Positions 42,543-53,400 of a stretch of 64,000 bases of DNA are shown in pieces (within the stretch, counting starts at the first letter, position 1; every line of letters starts with the position of its first letter). The translations under genes were made by a program, and so were the position numbers. The DNA comes from DUQW01 sp050953805 (lineage in GTDB: Bacteria; Bacillota_I; Bacilli_A; Acholeplasmatales; Acholeplasmataceae), in the NCBI GenBank assembly GCA_050953805.1, contig JBMNNE010000002.1, forward strand, positions 248,001 to 312,000, written 5' to 3'. The notes beneath the pieces are model-generated. The model made no database searches and was not told the origin of the DNA. It worked only from the letters and a program-made list of their open reading frames with translations.

Positions 42543-44993
42543 ATGTTGAAGTATAAAGATTTAATAAGCAAAATGACGCTTGAAGAAAAAGCTTCTTTAC
42601 TTTCGGGTAAAGATTTTTGGCAAACTAGAGACATTCAAAAATACGGAATTCCTAGTATGTTTTGTGCGGATGGACCTCATGGAATTAGGAAGCAAAGAGC
42701 TGCTGCTGACCATTTGGGATTAAATCCATCATATGAAGCAACTTGTTTTCCAACAAGTGCTGCAATGGCTAACTCATTTGATGTCAACTTAATTCATCAA
42801 GTTGGGATAGCATTAGGAAAAGAGGCTCAAGGGCAAGCGGTTAATATTCTTCTAGGGCCTGGAACGAATATTAAGAGAAATCCTCTAGCAGGGAGAAACT
42901 TCGAATATTTTTCTGAAGATCCATATTTATCAGGAAAAATGACAGCGGCTCATATTAGCGGTATTCAAAAAGCTGGAGTTTCTGGATGTGCTAAACACTT
43001 TGCTGCAAATAACCAAGAATTTAAGAGATTAGTAATTGACTCAATTGTTGATGAAAGAACGTTAAGAGAAATTTATTTGATGCCTTTTGAATTGGCAGTT
43101 AAAGAAGGAAAAACTAAAACTATTATGGCATCTTACAATAAACTTAACGGTATTTACACCAATGAACACCCACACATTCATAATCAAATTTTAAGAAAAG
43201 AGTGGAAGTATAAGGGAATTGTTATTTCTGACTGGGGCGGTTCAAATGATCGTGTCGAAGCTTTAAAAGCTAACGCCGAGTTAGAAATGCCAACTACTGC
43301 TGGTGAAACAAACTATGAAGTGGTTAGAGCTGTTCAAGAAGGAGTTGTTGAAGAAAAATTATTAGATGAGAATATTGATCGTCTACTTGAAATTATTTTT
43401 ACAACTCATGAAGCGGTTAAAAATGCTGAACCAGCTGATTTTGAAGCACACCATGAATTAGCTTTACAAGTAGCTGAGGAAAGTGCAGTTTTACTTAAAA
43501 ATGAAAATGTTTTACCACTAAGTGGTGAAAAAGTTTGTATTATCGGTGATTTCGCTAATGTTCCAAGATACCAAGGTGCAGGCAGTTCAAAGGTTAACCC
43601 TACTAAATTAGAGTCAACAATTAAATTAATTGGTGAATACACAGATAACTATGTTGGATTTGAAAGAGGATTCAAACGCTTTGGTAAGAAGAGTAAAGGT
43701 CTAATTAAAAAAGCAGTTAAATTAGCTAGCCAAGCTGATGTTATTTTGTTGTATGTTGGTTTAGATGAAGCTACTGAAGCTGAGGGTATCGATAGAAGCC
43801 ACATGAGATTACCTCAAAATCAATTAGATTTATTTAAAGCATTAAGACCATTAGGCAAGAAAATAGTAGTAGTTATGTCAACCGGAGTCGCTGTTGAATT
43901 TGATGTCTTAAATGATGCTGATGCAATTTTACATGGTTATTTAGCTGGTCAAGCCGGAATGAAAGGATTACTAAATGTTTTATTTGGTAAAACCAATCCT
44001 TCAGGAAAATTATCTGAAAGTTTACCTTACAAATATGAAGATACACCTTCAGCACCTTATTTCCCTGGTGTAACTTATTCTGTTGAGTATAAAGAAGGTC
44101 TATTTGTTGGATACAGATATTATGATACAGTTGATAAAGAAGTTAACTTCCCATTTGGTTATGGTTTATCATATACAACTTTCTCGTATGATAAATTAGA
44201 AGTTCATGATGACCATGTTGAAGTAACAGTTACTAATACTGGTAAAGTTAAAGGAAAAGAAGTTGTTCAATTATATGTTGGTCTTAATAAATCAGAAGTG
44301 ATTAGACCTAAAAAAGAATTAAAAGGATTTGTAAAAGTAGAACTTGAACCAAAAGAAACCAAAACTGTTAAAATTCCATTTGATGAATATACATTTAGAT
44401 ATTTCGATATTAACACAAATAAATACGAAATTGAAAAAGGAACCTATCAATTATATGTTGGTTCTTCAGTAAGAGATATTCATCTTGAAGGAGAAATTGA
44501 AAAAGAAGGAATTAAACCAAAAGTAGCTAATAAAGAAATTTTAGCACCTTACTATTCAGGAGATATTTTAGAAATTAGCGATGAAGTTTATGAGGCACTA
44601 CTTGGAAGACCAATTCCACAAATTGTTAAACCAACAGATAAGAGAGGAAGAATTATCGTTGATCACGAAACTACTGTTGCCGAATTAAGAAAAGCTAAAG
44701 GCTGGACTGGTAGATTCTTCTCATGGGTGATTAGATTTGCCATTAAATTGCTAAAAGCAATCGGCAAATACAATGATGCCAATACTTTAATCATGGGTGT
44801 ATTAAATCAACCAATGAGAGCCATTTCAAGAATGACTGCGGGAATGTTAAATTATCCGCAACTAGATGGTTTAATTACTATGTTTAATGGTAAATTCTTT
44901 AAAGGCTTTAAACAATTTAGAAAAGCTGGAAAAGCTAAAAAACAATTTTTAAAACAAGAAAAAGAAAGGGTTAAAGCTACGGAGGTTAATTAA
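42543..44993 (+). CDS. Cytosolic GH3 family beta-glycosidase
   Basis: About 816 residues, no signal peptide. Conventional domain order: a TIM barrel with MFCADGPHGIR, NPLAGRNFEYFSEDP, CAKHFAANNQE and the nucleophile Asp (about 230) in GIVISDWGGS; then the alpha/beta sandwich starting AVLLKNENVLPL with IDRSHMRLP and the GKLSES region; then the fibronectin-III-like domain (FGYGLSYTTF). A basic, amphipathic tail of about 120 residues follows, of a kind seen in other Firmicute GH3 enzymes. Two adjacent ATGs exist; the second has better SD spacing. It probably hydrolyses beta-glucosides or related imported or lipid-linked sugars. First gene of the long operon. Confidence 0.92.
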   Translation: MLKYKDLISKMTLEEKASLLSGKDFWQTRDIQKYGIPSMFCADGPHGIRKQRAAADHLGLNPSYEATCFPTSAAMANSFDVNLIHQVGIALGKEAQGQAVNILLGPGTNIKRNPLAGRNFEYFSEDPYLSGKMTAAHISGIQKAGVSGCAKHFAANNQEFKRLVIDSIVDERTLREIYLMPFELAVKEGKTKTIMASYNKLNGIYTNEHPHIHNQILRKEWKYKGIVISDWGGSNDRVEALKANAELEMPTTAGETNYEVVRAVQEGVVEEKLLDENIDRLLEIIFTTHEAVKNAEPADFEAHHELALQVAEESAVLLKNENVLPLSGEKVCIIGDFANVPRYQGAGSSKVNPTKLESTIKLIGEYTDNYVGFERGFKRFGKKSKGLIKKAVKLASQADVILLYVGLDEATEAEGIDRSHMRLPQNQLDLFKALRPLGKKIVVVMSTGVAVEFDVLNDADAILHGYLAGQAGMKGLLNVLFGKTNPSGKLSESLPYKYEDTPSAPYFPGVTYSVEYKEGLFVGYRYYDTVDKEVNFPFGYGLSYTTFSYDKLEVHDDHVEVTVTNTGKVKGKEVVQLYVGLNKSEVIRPKKELKGFVKVELEPKETKTVKIPFDEYTFRYFDINTNKYEIEKGTYQLYVGSSVRDIHLEGEIEKEGIKPKVANKEILAPYYSGDILEISDEVYEALLGRPIPQIVKPTDKRGRIIVDHETTVAELRKAKGWTGRFFSWVIRFAIKLLKAIGKYNDANTLIMGVLNQPMRAISRMTAGMLNYPQLDGLITMFNGKFFKGFKQFRKAGKAKKQFLKQEKERVKATEVN

Positions 44994-44995
44994 AA

Positions 44996-45847
44996 ATGAA
45001 TCAAGCAAAAGAAATTAGAAAAGAAAAAGAACTTAAGTTAAAAGAACTCTATAAGGAAAAATTCGCAATACCTAAAGATGATCCAGATAGAGATGCAAAA
45101 AGACAAGAAATAGATGTTAAAATTGCTGAAGTAAAAGAAGAGCATAAAAGAAAGAGAGCCGAATATCGTGCAGAAAATCCAGGTAACTTTTGGACAAAAG
45201 TTGGTAGATTTTTCTATGATCTGTGGTTCGCTATCGCTCAAGTATATTATTTCTTTGAAGTAAGATTCCCTAAATTAACACAGTTTTTCGTGTTTTTCAT
45301 GGTATCTAACGGAGTTACCGTTCTTCAATTAATATTAATGCCATTAATTAAAGCAATGTTTAATGGAACGAGTATTATCGATGTCAATTTCCAAGTTGGT
45401 CGAATCGGTAATAAACCAGCGGTTATGGGTGGAGATCCATATTATATGTTTGACTATGCTGCTGGTCCAGTTCAACAAGATGGTACAGGAGGAGGTTTAG
45501 CGTACTTCTTAGCTGTCCAAATAACACTATTAATTGCTCAAGTAATTAACTTCTTTGCTCAAAGAAATGTTACATTTAAATCAAATAGTAGTGTGGCTAA
45601 AGCCGCAATGTGGTATGCAATTGCTTATGTTGCCATTACATTAATTGCTGCTGCAGCCCAAGGATTCTATAAAGCCCCTATTTATAATTTATTAATGGAT
45701 AAATGGGGTTGGGGTAAAACTGGTGAGACGATAGCTGACGTCATCACAATGATTATTAATAGCGCGATATCCTTCTGGGTCTTCTTCCCTATCTTTAGAG
45801 TAATTTTTAAACAAGTGCCTGAACCTAAGGAAGAAGCGGCTGAATGA
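44996..45847 (+). CDS. GtrA family membrane protein with charged N-terminal coiled coil
   Basis: A 283-residue protein. Residues 1-75 are almost all Lys/Glu/Arg and should form a cytosolic coiled coil. Four transmembrane segments follow, with a GtrA-type first helix (QFFVFFMVSNGVTVLQLI) and the motif QVINFFAQRNVTFKSNSSVA that is typical of the family. Between helices 1 and 2 is an unusually long outside loop of about 60 residues rich in Gly and Tyr. GtrA proteins help move polyprenyl-linked sugars or interact with glycosyltransferases. It starts three bases after the GH3 gene and overlaps the next gene by four. Confidence 0.82.
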   Translation: MNQAKEIRKEKELKLKELYKEKFAIPKDDPDRDAKRQEIDVKIAEVKEEHKRKRAEYRAENPGNFWTKVGRFFYDLWFAIAQVYYFFEVRFPKLTQFFVFFMVSNGVTVLQLILMPLIKAMFNGTSIIDVNFQVGRIGNKPAVMGGDPYYMFDYAAGPVQQDGTGGGLAYFLAVQITLLIAQVINFFAQRNVTFKSNSSVAKAAMWYAIAYVAITLIAAAAQGFYKAPIYNLLMDKWGWGKTGETIADVITMIINSAISFWVFFPIFRVIFKQVPEPKEEAAE

Positions 45848-46992
45848 GAAAAAGAGTAATTTTTCCATTTGTCGAAGCCGGAATGGGTCATATCATGCCA
45901 ATGAGAGCGGTTCTTACCGCTTTTCGGCAGAAGTATGGTGATAAAGTAGAAATTATTGAGACTAAATTTTTCCACGATCAAGATAATAAAGAAGCAATTA
46001 AAATCGAACAAGACTTCATTAAACAAGTAAAATTTCACAATAGGTTTCGTGGATTAGGTAGACTTCAATTTTTCTTAATGGGGTTATTTGGGCAAAAAAT
46101 TTCATTAAATTTTTTACATAAACGAAGATATAAAATTGGATACAAATCATCATTAGAATATATTAAATTACTAAATGCAGACGTAATCTTTAATACTCAT
46201 TTTTCAACGCTATATTATGCAAACGAAGCTAAGGAACAAGGATTAACTAAGGCAAAAGTAGTTTGTTACTGCCCAGATCCAGTTTTAGGATTACAATGGG
46301 ACAAGCGATTTGATTTAATGGTTTTAAGTAGCCATAAAGGAATTGATAAAGCACTTAATACTAAAACCTTTAAAGGAACTAATATTAAATATGCTCCATT
46401 TATGATTCGACCTGAAATTAAGGACTATACAAAACCAAAGGTTGAGTATAAAAAAGAATTAGATTTAAAGGATGAATTTACCATTTTATTATGTGATGGC
46501 GCTTACGGCGCCGGTAAAATGAATCGCGTTTTAAAAGAACTATTAAAATCAAAATTAACAATGAATATTTTGGTTGTCTGTGGGAAAAACGAAAAGTTAT
46601 ATCAAAAACTAAGTAAATTTGTTGCTCCAGAAAATATTCATTTAAAAGTTTATGGTTTTACCGATAAAATGTTGCTGCTGGCTGCAGCATCAGATTTATT
46701 TATTGGTAAATCCGGAGCTTCTAATTTAGCAGAAGCATCATATTTTGAAAATCCATTACTAGTTACTTCAATGGCTACTAATATTGAAGTTTGGATTGCT
46801 GATTATTACATTAATGAAATTAAAAATGCTAAAAAAGTATTTAATGTAAAAAAAGTTAGAGAACTAGTTGAATCATTCATCAAAAATCGTAAATTGATGG
46901 AACCAATGACCATAGCCGCTAAAAAGACAAAAGATACTAGTGGGCCAGAGAAAATTGCGGATATGATCTATGAATTAGTGTTAAAAAAGTAA
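45844..46992 (+). CDS. GT28-type glycosyltransferase (UgtP/MGDG synthase-like)
   Basis: A 382-residue two-domain GT-B enzyme. The N-terminal domain begins VIFPFVEAGMGHIMPMRAV, matching the Gly-His motif of MGDG synthase/UgtP. The C-terminal domain holds DEFTILLCDGAYGAGKM and the donor-binding loop LFIGKSGASNLAEASYFENP. Enzymes of this type transfer glucose or galactose from UDP-sugars to diacylglycerol at the inner membrane face, making the glycolipids common in wall-less Firmicutes. Linkage to GtrA and GH3 genes points to glycolipid or lipid-linked sugar metabolism. Confidence 0.82.
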   Translation: MRKRVIFPFVEAGMGHIMPMRAVLTAFRQKYGDKVEIIETKFFHDQDNKEAIKIEQDFIKQVKFHNRFRGLGRLQFFLMGLFGQKISLNFLHKRRYKIGYKSSLEYIKLLNADVIFNTHFSTLYYANEAKEQGLTKAKVVCYCPDPVLGLQWDKRFDLMVLSSHKGIDKALNTKTFKGTNIKYAPFMIRPEIKDYTKPKVEYKKELDLKDEFTILLCDGAYGAGKMNRVLKELLKSKLTMNILVVCGKNEKLYQKLSKFVAPENIHLKVYGFTDKMLLLAAASDLFIGKSGASNLAEASYFENPLLVTSMATNIEVWIADYYINEIKNAKKVFNVKKVRELVESFIKNRKLMEPMTIAAKKTKDTSGPEKIADMIYELVLKK

Positions 46993-47020
46993 AAAAAGTA
47001 TAAGAAAGGAAAGGTATTTT

Positions 47021-50000
47021 ATGAAAAGAATATTGTACGTATTTGGATTACTTTTTATCTCATTAGTTCTGTTTAGTTGCGATAAGACTGAAAAATTTAC
47101 AGTTACATTTAACGCAAACACAGGACAACTTGTTGGCGATGCTACAGTAGAAGTAGATTCTGGTAGCAACGTTACAAGCAGTATGCTTCCTACTGCATCA
47201 AAAGCAGGGCATACGTTTAAGGGCTGGTTTACATCAGCAGCTGCAACAGGTGACGCTGTAAAATTCCCTTATAAAGTTACAGGAAATGTAACATTCTATG
47301 CTGGTTATAAAGAAGATGAAGCTCCGCCAGCAACAACACATGTTGTCACCTTTAATTTAAATGGAGGAACATCAACTAGTACTTCACTTGAAGTTTCTGT
47401 TGAAGAGGGTTCTCAATTAAAAGAAGCCGACTTGCCTGCAGGTGTAGCAAAAGAAGGATATACTTTTGAAGGTTGGTATTTAGATGAAGCTCTTCAAAAC
47501 AAAGCAACATTCCCATTAACGATTGACGCACCAAAGACTTTATATGCTAAGTGGGAAGCGGTAGTTGTTGTTACTTATCGAGTCACATTTGATCAAAATG
47601 GCGGTGTTTTAAGTGGTGATGCCGTAGTTATTGTTGAAAGTGGAGAAAATATCCAAACAGCCCCAACAGCAACAAGAGATAAACATAATTTCTTGGGGTG
47701 GAATACTAAAGCTGATGGAACTGGTGATGATATCACATTCCCATATACCCCAACATCAGCAATTAAACTATATGCTAAATGGGAAAAACAACCAGTAGCT
47801 ACATTTACTGTAACATTAGATGCTAATGGTGGTACTCTAACTGGTGAAGCTACACTTCAAGTTGACGAAGACGAAACAATGGATGCCCCAGTAGCAACTC
47901 GTGATGGCTATACATTAACTGGATGGAACACTAAAGCCGATGGTACGGGAGATAACATTACTTTCCCATATGGACCAACTTCAGATATTAAATTATATGC
48001 TAAGTGGAAAGAAGCGGCTTCTGGCGGTAGCGAATATAGCCACAAATATGTTTATGAAGCTGAAACTAAAGGTGTTGTCACCGGTACTCCTTCTCAAGAG
48101 GGTGCTGATTTTGTGGAAACAGATGTACCAGCAGCTAGCGGTGAATCATCGTTAGGTTATCTATCTGTTGCTGGAAACTATGTAACATTCACTGTAACAG
48201 CAGATGCAGCAGGAACAGTTGATTTAGAATTTATGATGTCAAGTACCGCATTTGATATGACAAATTGGATAGTTCCTGATCAAGCAGTAAATAGTACCAA
48301 TATGGAAATCAAAGTTAATGATGTAGTTCAAACATTTGAAGAACAAATGATTGTGGGTTCTGGCGCAATGGTATGGAGCGAAGATTGGTCACCATTAATG
48401 GTTAATAATGTTACTTTAAAGGCGGGAGCAAATACAATAGTAATTAAATCTATCGATGGTACATTCCCTAACCTTGACTATTTAGCAGTTCATTCTAATT
48501 TTGGTTTAGACGGAACTAAAGTTAAAATCGAAGGTGGCGGTGGCGGTGGATCAACTGGCGGTTCAATTGAAGGCTTTGATCACAAATATGTTTATGAAGC
48601 AGAAACTAAAGGAACACTTGTTGGTGAACCAAGTTCATCCGGAGCAAACATCGTTGAAACTTCTGCAACAGCAAGTGGCGGACAATCATTAGGTTATTTG
48701 AATAGAGCTAATAACGCAGTTGAATTTAAAGTTACTGCTCCAGCCGCAGGCAAAGCGATTATTGAGTTTATGTTATCAAGTAACTTAATGGAAAGTTATG
48801 TAGTAGTCAATCAAACTATCAACACGACAGAAATGAATATTATCGTTAATGGTACGGCAGTTCCATTTGATGAAACAGTTGTTAAGGGATCAGGAGAAAT
48901 GTTAGTTTTCAACCAAGAATGGACTCCGATTCGTGCGTTTAATGTTGATTTAGTTGCGGGAGAAAACACAATTTCGCTTAAATCAGTAGGTACTGCAGGT
49001 ATGTTCCCTAACTTTGATTATATGGCAATCTATACAACTTTAGCTTTAACAGACGGTGTTAAAACTAATGTTGAAGGTGGCGGTGGTGGCGGAGAAGAAC
49101 CACCAGTAGAAGTTACTTATGATGGCAATATCAATGTTAATTTAATAGTAAAAGCATATCCGGCTGGACCAGCATTTGAATCAGCAATTATTGAATTTGC
49201 ACATCCAGTTAAATTAACAGCAGAAGACTTAACCACTCTTCAAGTTACTGGATCTGGCGGATGGGGAACACCAACACCATTTACTAACACAGAAGCGTTT
49301 TTATCTGATAAAGATGGAAAAGCTGTAACAACCGCAACATCAAAATATGTAACACTTAAATTCCAAGTAACGCTAGCTAATAGCGGAATTTCTGGACAAA
49401 ATGGTGCTTTCTCATATGGCTGGCAAACAGGAAGAAACACATGGAAAAATATTAGTGCCTTCAAATTAAGTCTTTCAAAGGCCCTTAATATTAATGATGT
49501 AGATTACGATAAACTAGATGCTACAAAAGTAACTATGAGCAAAACTATTCCAGAATTTGCAAACTGGGATTTAACAGGATCTCATAAATATACAGATGCA
49601 ACTCATGGAGAAATTACACTTCTTTATGCCGATTATAAACCAACTGCGATTGCCGGTGGAGTTAAGAACCCATTAATTATTTGGTTACATGGTGCTGGAG
49701 AAGGTGGAACTGATCCAAGTATCGTTCTTTTAGGAAACGAAGTGCTTGGTTTAGGTAGAGATTATATTCAAAAATACTTTAAATCAGGTGAACAAACTGG
49801 AGCATATGTATTAGCAGTTCAAGCACCAACAATGTGGATGGATGATGGCACAGGTGAATATGGAAGTGCTTCAATGTATAAAAATGCATTATGGGCAACC
49901 ATTAAAGCCTATGTTGCAGCAAATGGTGACATTGATCCAACTAGAATTTATATTGGTGGATGTTCAAACGGCGGATTTATGACGATGGAAATGTTACTTT

Positions 50001-50419
50001 CAGATACTGAGAAATATTTTGCAGCAGCATATCCAATTTGTCAAGCCTACTCATATGCAAATATCACTGCTGCACAAAAGACAGCATTAAAAGATCGTGC
50101 AATTTGGTTTATCCATTCAAATGATGACACAACAGTTCGACCAACAGCAACAAACAACCTTTATATTGACTTAATTAATTTAGGCGCAACCAATGTTCAT
50201 TATACATTAACAGAAAATGTTACTTATGATGGAGTTAGCTACATGGGTCACTTCTCATGGGTTTATGCATTTAGAGATGAAGTTAAATATATTCAACCGA
50301 AAGTAGGAGCCGGAGAAGCACTAGCTGATTCTGATTTAAATCCTGCATCAACAACTAAACATCCAAACTATGACACTATGTGGGCATGGATGGCGGCTCA
50401 AAAGAAAGCAGCAGATTAA
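47021..50419 (+). CDS. Multidomain surface lipoprotein esterase with B-repeats and CBM-like domains
   Basis: An 1132-residue lipoprotein: signal and lipobox ISLVLFSC (Cys20). Residues about 26-330 hold four Listeria-Bacteroides (InlB B/Flg_new) repeats, each ending in patterns such as LYAKWE. Two similar carbohydrate-binding-like domains follow (about 343-510 and 525-695, each opening YVYEAETKG), separated by Gly-rich linkers. After an Ig-like segment comes an alpha/beta-hydrolase with HGAGEGG, the nucleophile Ser982 in GGCSNGGFM, Asp1035/1036 and His1077. This fits carbohydrate esterases (acetyl or feruloyl type, EstA/CE1-like). SD AAAGGAAAGG upstream. It probably removes acyl groups so GH3 partners can act. 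Confidence 0.85.
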   Translation: MKRILYVFGLLFISLVLFSCDKTEKFTVTFNANTGQLVGDATVEVDSGSNVTSSMLPTASKAGHTFKGWFTSAAATGDAVKFPYKVTGNVTFYAGYKEDEAPPATTHVVTFNLNGGTSTSTSLEVSVEEGSQLKEADLPAGVAKEGYTFEGWYLDEALQNKATFPLTIDAPKTLYAKWEAVVVVTYRVTFDQNGGVLSGDAVVIVESGENIQTAPTATRDKHNFLGWNTKADGTGDDITFPYTPTSAIKLYAKWEKQPVATFTVTLDANGGTLTGEATLQVDEDETMDAPVATRDGYTLTGWNTKADGTGDNITFPYGPTSDIKLYAKWKEAASGGSEYSHKYVYEAETKGVVTGTPSQEGADFVETDVPAASGESSLGYLSVAGNYVTFTVTADAAGTVDLEFMMSSTAFDMTNWIVPDQAVNSTNMEIKVNDVVQTFEEQMIVGSGAMVWSEDWSPLMVNNVTLKAGANTIVIKSIDGTFPNLDYLAVHSNFGLDGTKVKIEGGGGGGSTGGSIEGFDHKYVYEAETKGTLVGEPSSSGANIVETSATASGGQSLGYLNRANNAVEFKVTAPAAGKAIIEFMLSSNLMESYVVVNQTINTTEMNIIVNGTAVPFDETVVKGSGEMLVFNQEWTPIRAFNVDLVAGENTISLKSVGTAGMFPNFDYMAIYTTLALTDGVKTNVEGGGGGGEEPPVEVTYDGNINVNLIVKAYPAGPAFESAIIEFAHPVKLTAEDLTTLQVTGSGGWGTPTPFTNTEAFLSDKDGKAVTTATSKYVTLKFQVTLANSGISGQNGAFSYGWQTGRNTWKNISAFKLSLSKALNINDVDYDKLDATKVTMSKTIPEFANWDLTGSHKYTDATHGEITLLYADYKPTAIAGGVKNPLIIWLHGAGEGGTDPSIVLLGNEVLGLGRDYIQKYFKSGEQTGAYVLAVQAPTMWMDDGTGEYGSASMYKNALWATIKAYVAANGDIDPTRIYIGGCSNGGFMTMEMLLSDTEKYFAAAYPICQAYSYANITAAQKTALKDRAIWFIHSNDDTTVRPTATNNLYIDLINLGATNVHYTLTENVTYDGVSYMGHFSWVYAFRDEVKYIQPKVGAGEALADSDLNPASTTKHPNYDTMWAWMAAQKKAAD

Positions 50420-50452
50420 AATTCAAATAAATAAAGGAGGAATTAATAAATA

Positions 50453-53400
50453 ATGCTTAAAAAAACAAGATTAGCAGCAAAAGTAACTTCGTTGATATTA
50501 TTCCTCGCATTAGCCTTTGTCTTAACGCTTGGCCTTTCTGCCAGCGTTAAGGGCGAAGCGCCAATATATCAACCAGAAGCTACGAGTGCAGAGGACTCTT
50601 TACAAAGAGCTAATAAGTTAAATGAACAGATCGCCGCAGAAGGAAGTGTATTATTAAAAAATAGTAATGATGCATTACCTATCGCTGCCGGAAGTAAAGT
50701 ATCTGTTTTAGGTAAAAGTTCAGTTAATCCACAATTAGGTGGGGGTGGTTCATCAGCTGGTGAATCAGGAGGAGCTGCTGCAATTGATGTCTTTAAGAGT
50801 TTAAGTAATGCTGGATTTATTCATAACCCAGTATTAGAAGCCTTTTATAGAGATAATGCGGCTTCTGGAAACGGAAGACCAGCAAGTTCTGGAACTGGTC
50901 AATCAGTTGGTAGAACTGGTGAAACTCCAATGGATAGTTATACTCAAGCGGTAAAAGACAGTTTTGCTGATTATGATGATTTTGCAATCGTCTTTATTAC
51001 TAGAGTTGGTGGAGAAGGTTGGGATTTATTTACTAAAGTTGATAATCAACCAGGTAGAGAAACCAAAGGTCAACACTATCTACAATTAGATACTAATGAA
51101 GAAGCATTAATCGAAATGGCTACTGAAAACTTTGATAAAGTGGTCGTTGTTTTAAATATTAGTACAACTTTCCAAATTGGGGATTTAGAAAATAACGAAG
51201 ATATTGATGCTATTTTATGGATTGGACTTCCAGGTGCAACTGGATTAAGTGCACTAGGTAGAATTTTAAGTGGTGAAGTTAATCCTTCAGGAAAAACTTT
51301 TGCAGTTTATCCAAAAGATTTCAAAAAAGATCCAACTTGGCAAAACTTTGCGACAAACGCAGCCGTCGGTAACCGCTATTTAAGAGAAGATGGTACTAAT
51401 TCACAAAGAAACTTTGTTGAATACGAAGAAGGTATTTATTTAGGATATCGCTACTATGAAACAAGAGGATTTGTTGAAGGTGGAACTTGGTACGACGATA
51501 ATGTGGTTTATCCATTTGGTTATGGATTAAGCTATACTGAATTTGAATGGGAAGTTCAATTCCCAGAAGTAGCAATTACTGCAGAAACTGTTTTAGAAGT
51601 AGCAGTTAAAGTTACTAACATAGGTAAACACCCAGGTAAAGATGTTGTCCAATTATATATGAGTGCTCCTTATTATGATGGAGAAATTGAAAAAGCTCAT
51701 GTTGTCTTAGTTGGATTTGCTAAAACAAAATTATTAAAACCGGGTGAAACAGACACAGTTCATATTAGTGTACCAGTATACACGATGGCATCATATGACT
51801 TTAATGATGCCAACTTTAATGAGTTTATTGGTTATGAAGTAGAAAAAGGGGATTATACATTCTATGTCGGTACTGACTCTCATCAATCATGGAAGAGCGG
51901 AGAAAGCAAAGTTTATAATGTTGCAACCGATATTAAAATTGAAAATGACCCAGTATCAGGTGTTAAAGTTGAAAACCAATTTGAAGATATTAGTGCATAT
52001 TTTGGTGAAGTCGATGAAAATGTTCCATTTAGTGGAAGAACTAAAGTTATGTCAAGAGCTGATTTTACAGGAACTTTCCCAACTGAACCAACAGCAGATG
52101 ATCTTACTATTGGTGTTCCAGAACTTGATGCATTAGTTGTCTATCCAAACCACAGAGAAGTTCCAACCGATGTTGGATACGACTCAGAAGATAAACCATG
52201 GTATGTTGCAGAAATGCCAACTTATGCGACAACCAGAGCAACCGATATTAAATTAACCGAGTTAGTTGGTAAACCATATGACGATGAATTATGGGACGAT
52301 TTCATGGATCAATTTACTTTAGAAGATTATGCTGATATTGTTGCTAACGGATTCTTTGGAACTCTTGCATTCCCAGATTTAGATATTCCAGTGATGATTA
52401 TGCCTGACGGCCCTACTGGATTTGTTAAAAACCCTTCAGCACCAGCAGGATATGGTGCTCCAAGATGTTTCTATGCTTCTCCAATTGTAGTAGCTTCAAC
52501 ATGGAATGTTGATTTAGCCCTAGAACAAGGTGAAGTTATGGGAGACGAAGGTCTATGGATGGGCTTTGCTGGTATTTATGCACCAGCAACTAATATGCAT
52601 CGTTCACCATTTAGTGGTAGAAACTTTGAATATTATTCAGACGATCCATTATTAGCTGGTAAGATGGCAGGTGCCGTTACTAAAGGTTTACAATCAAAAG
52701 GTATTTCGGTATATCTCAAACACTTCGCTTTAAACGACCAAGAAACCAATAGAGCTGGTATTGCTACATGGGCTGATGAACAAACAATTAGAGAAATCTA
52801 TCTAAAATCATTCGAAATCGCTGTTAAAGATGGAAATGCAACTGGAATTATGACTGCATTTAATAGAGTTGGTGCAACATGGGCCGGAGCAAGTTATCCA
52901 TTATTAACTAATGTTTTAAGAGGAGAATGGGGCTTTAGAGGTGCCGTTATTACTGACTGGGCTAACGGCGGCTGGATGAACATGGGACAAATGGTTCGTG
53001 CTGGTAATGACTTCTATCTGGCAATGAAATTCGGAAATTATATGTTTTTTGGTAAACCAACAATCACTGAAGCATATTTGACCCCATCATATGTAGCAGC
53101 GTTAAAGAATTCATCTAAGAACGTTTTATATACAGTAGCTAATTCAGCAGCAATGAACACGTTAAGACCAAGTTATGCTGCACAATTTACTGCTGCCCAA
53201 AGAAACTTAGGCACACTTGAACGTGGCGACGATATTGCATTAAATGTTGCCAGCATTGATTATGAAGAAGCAACATATGAATTAGTTGGAGCTCCAAAAG
53301 GAATTTCAATTAATAGCAATACTGGACAAATTTCAGGCAAGATTGCTACTGATGCAATTGCTGGTGATTATGTAATGACAGTAACATTAAGAGATGCTAC

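Noticed and set aside
44600..44990. Possible novel domain fused to the first GH3 enzyme
   Set aside because: The basic amphipathic tail resembles C-terminal extensions I recognise from other Firmicute GH3 enzymes, so it is not claimed as new.
47100..48010. Possible CRISPR or tandem DNA repeat array
   Set aside because: The periodicity is that of protein B-repeats of about 70-75 residues; there are no short identical repeats with unique spacers.
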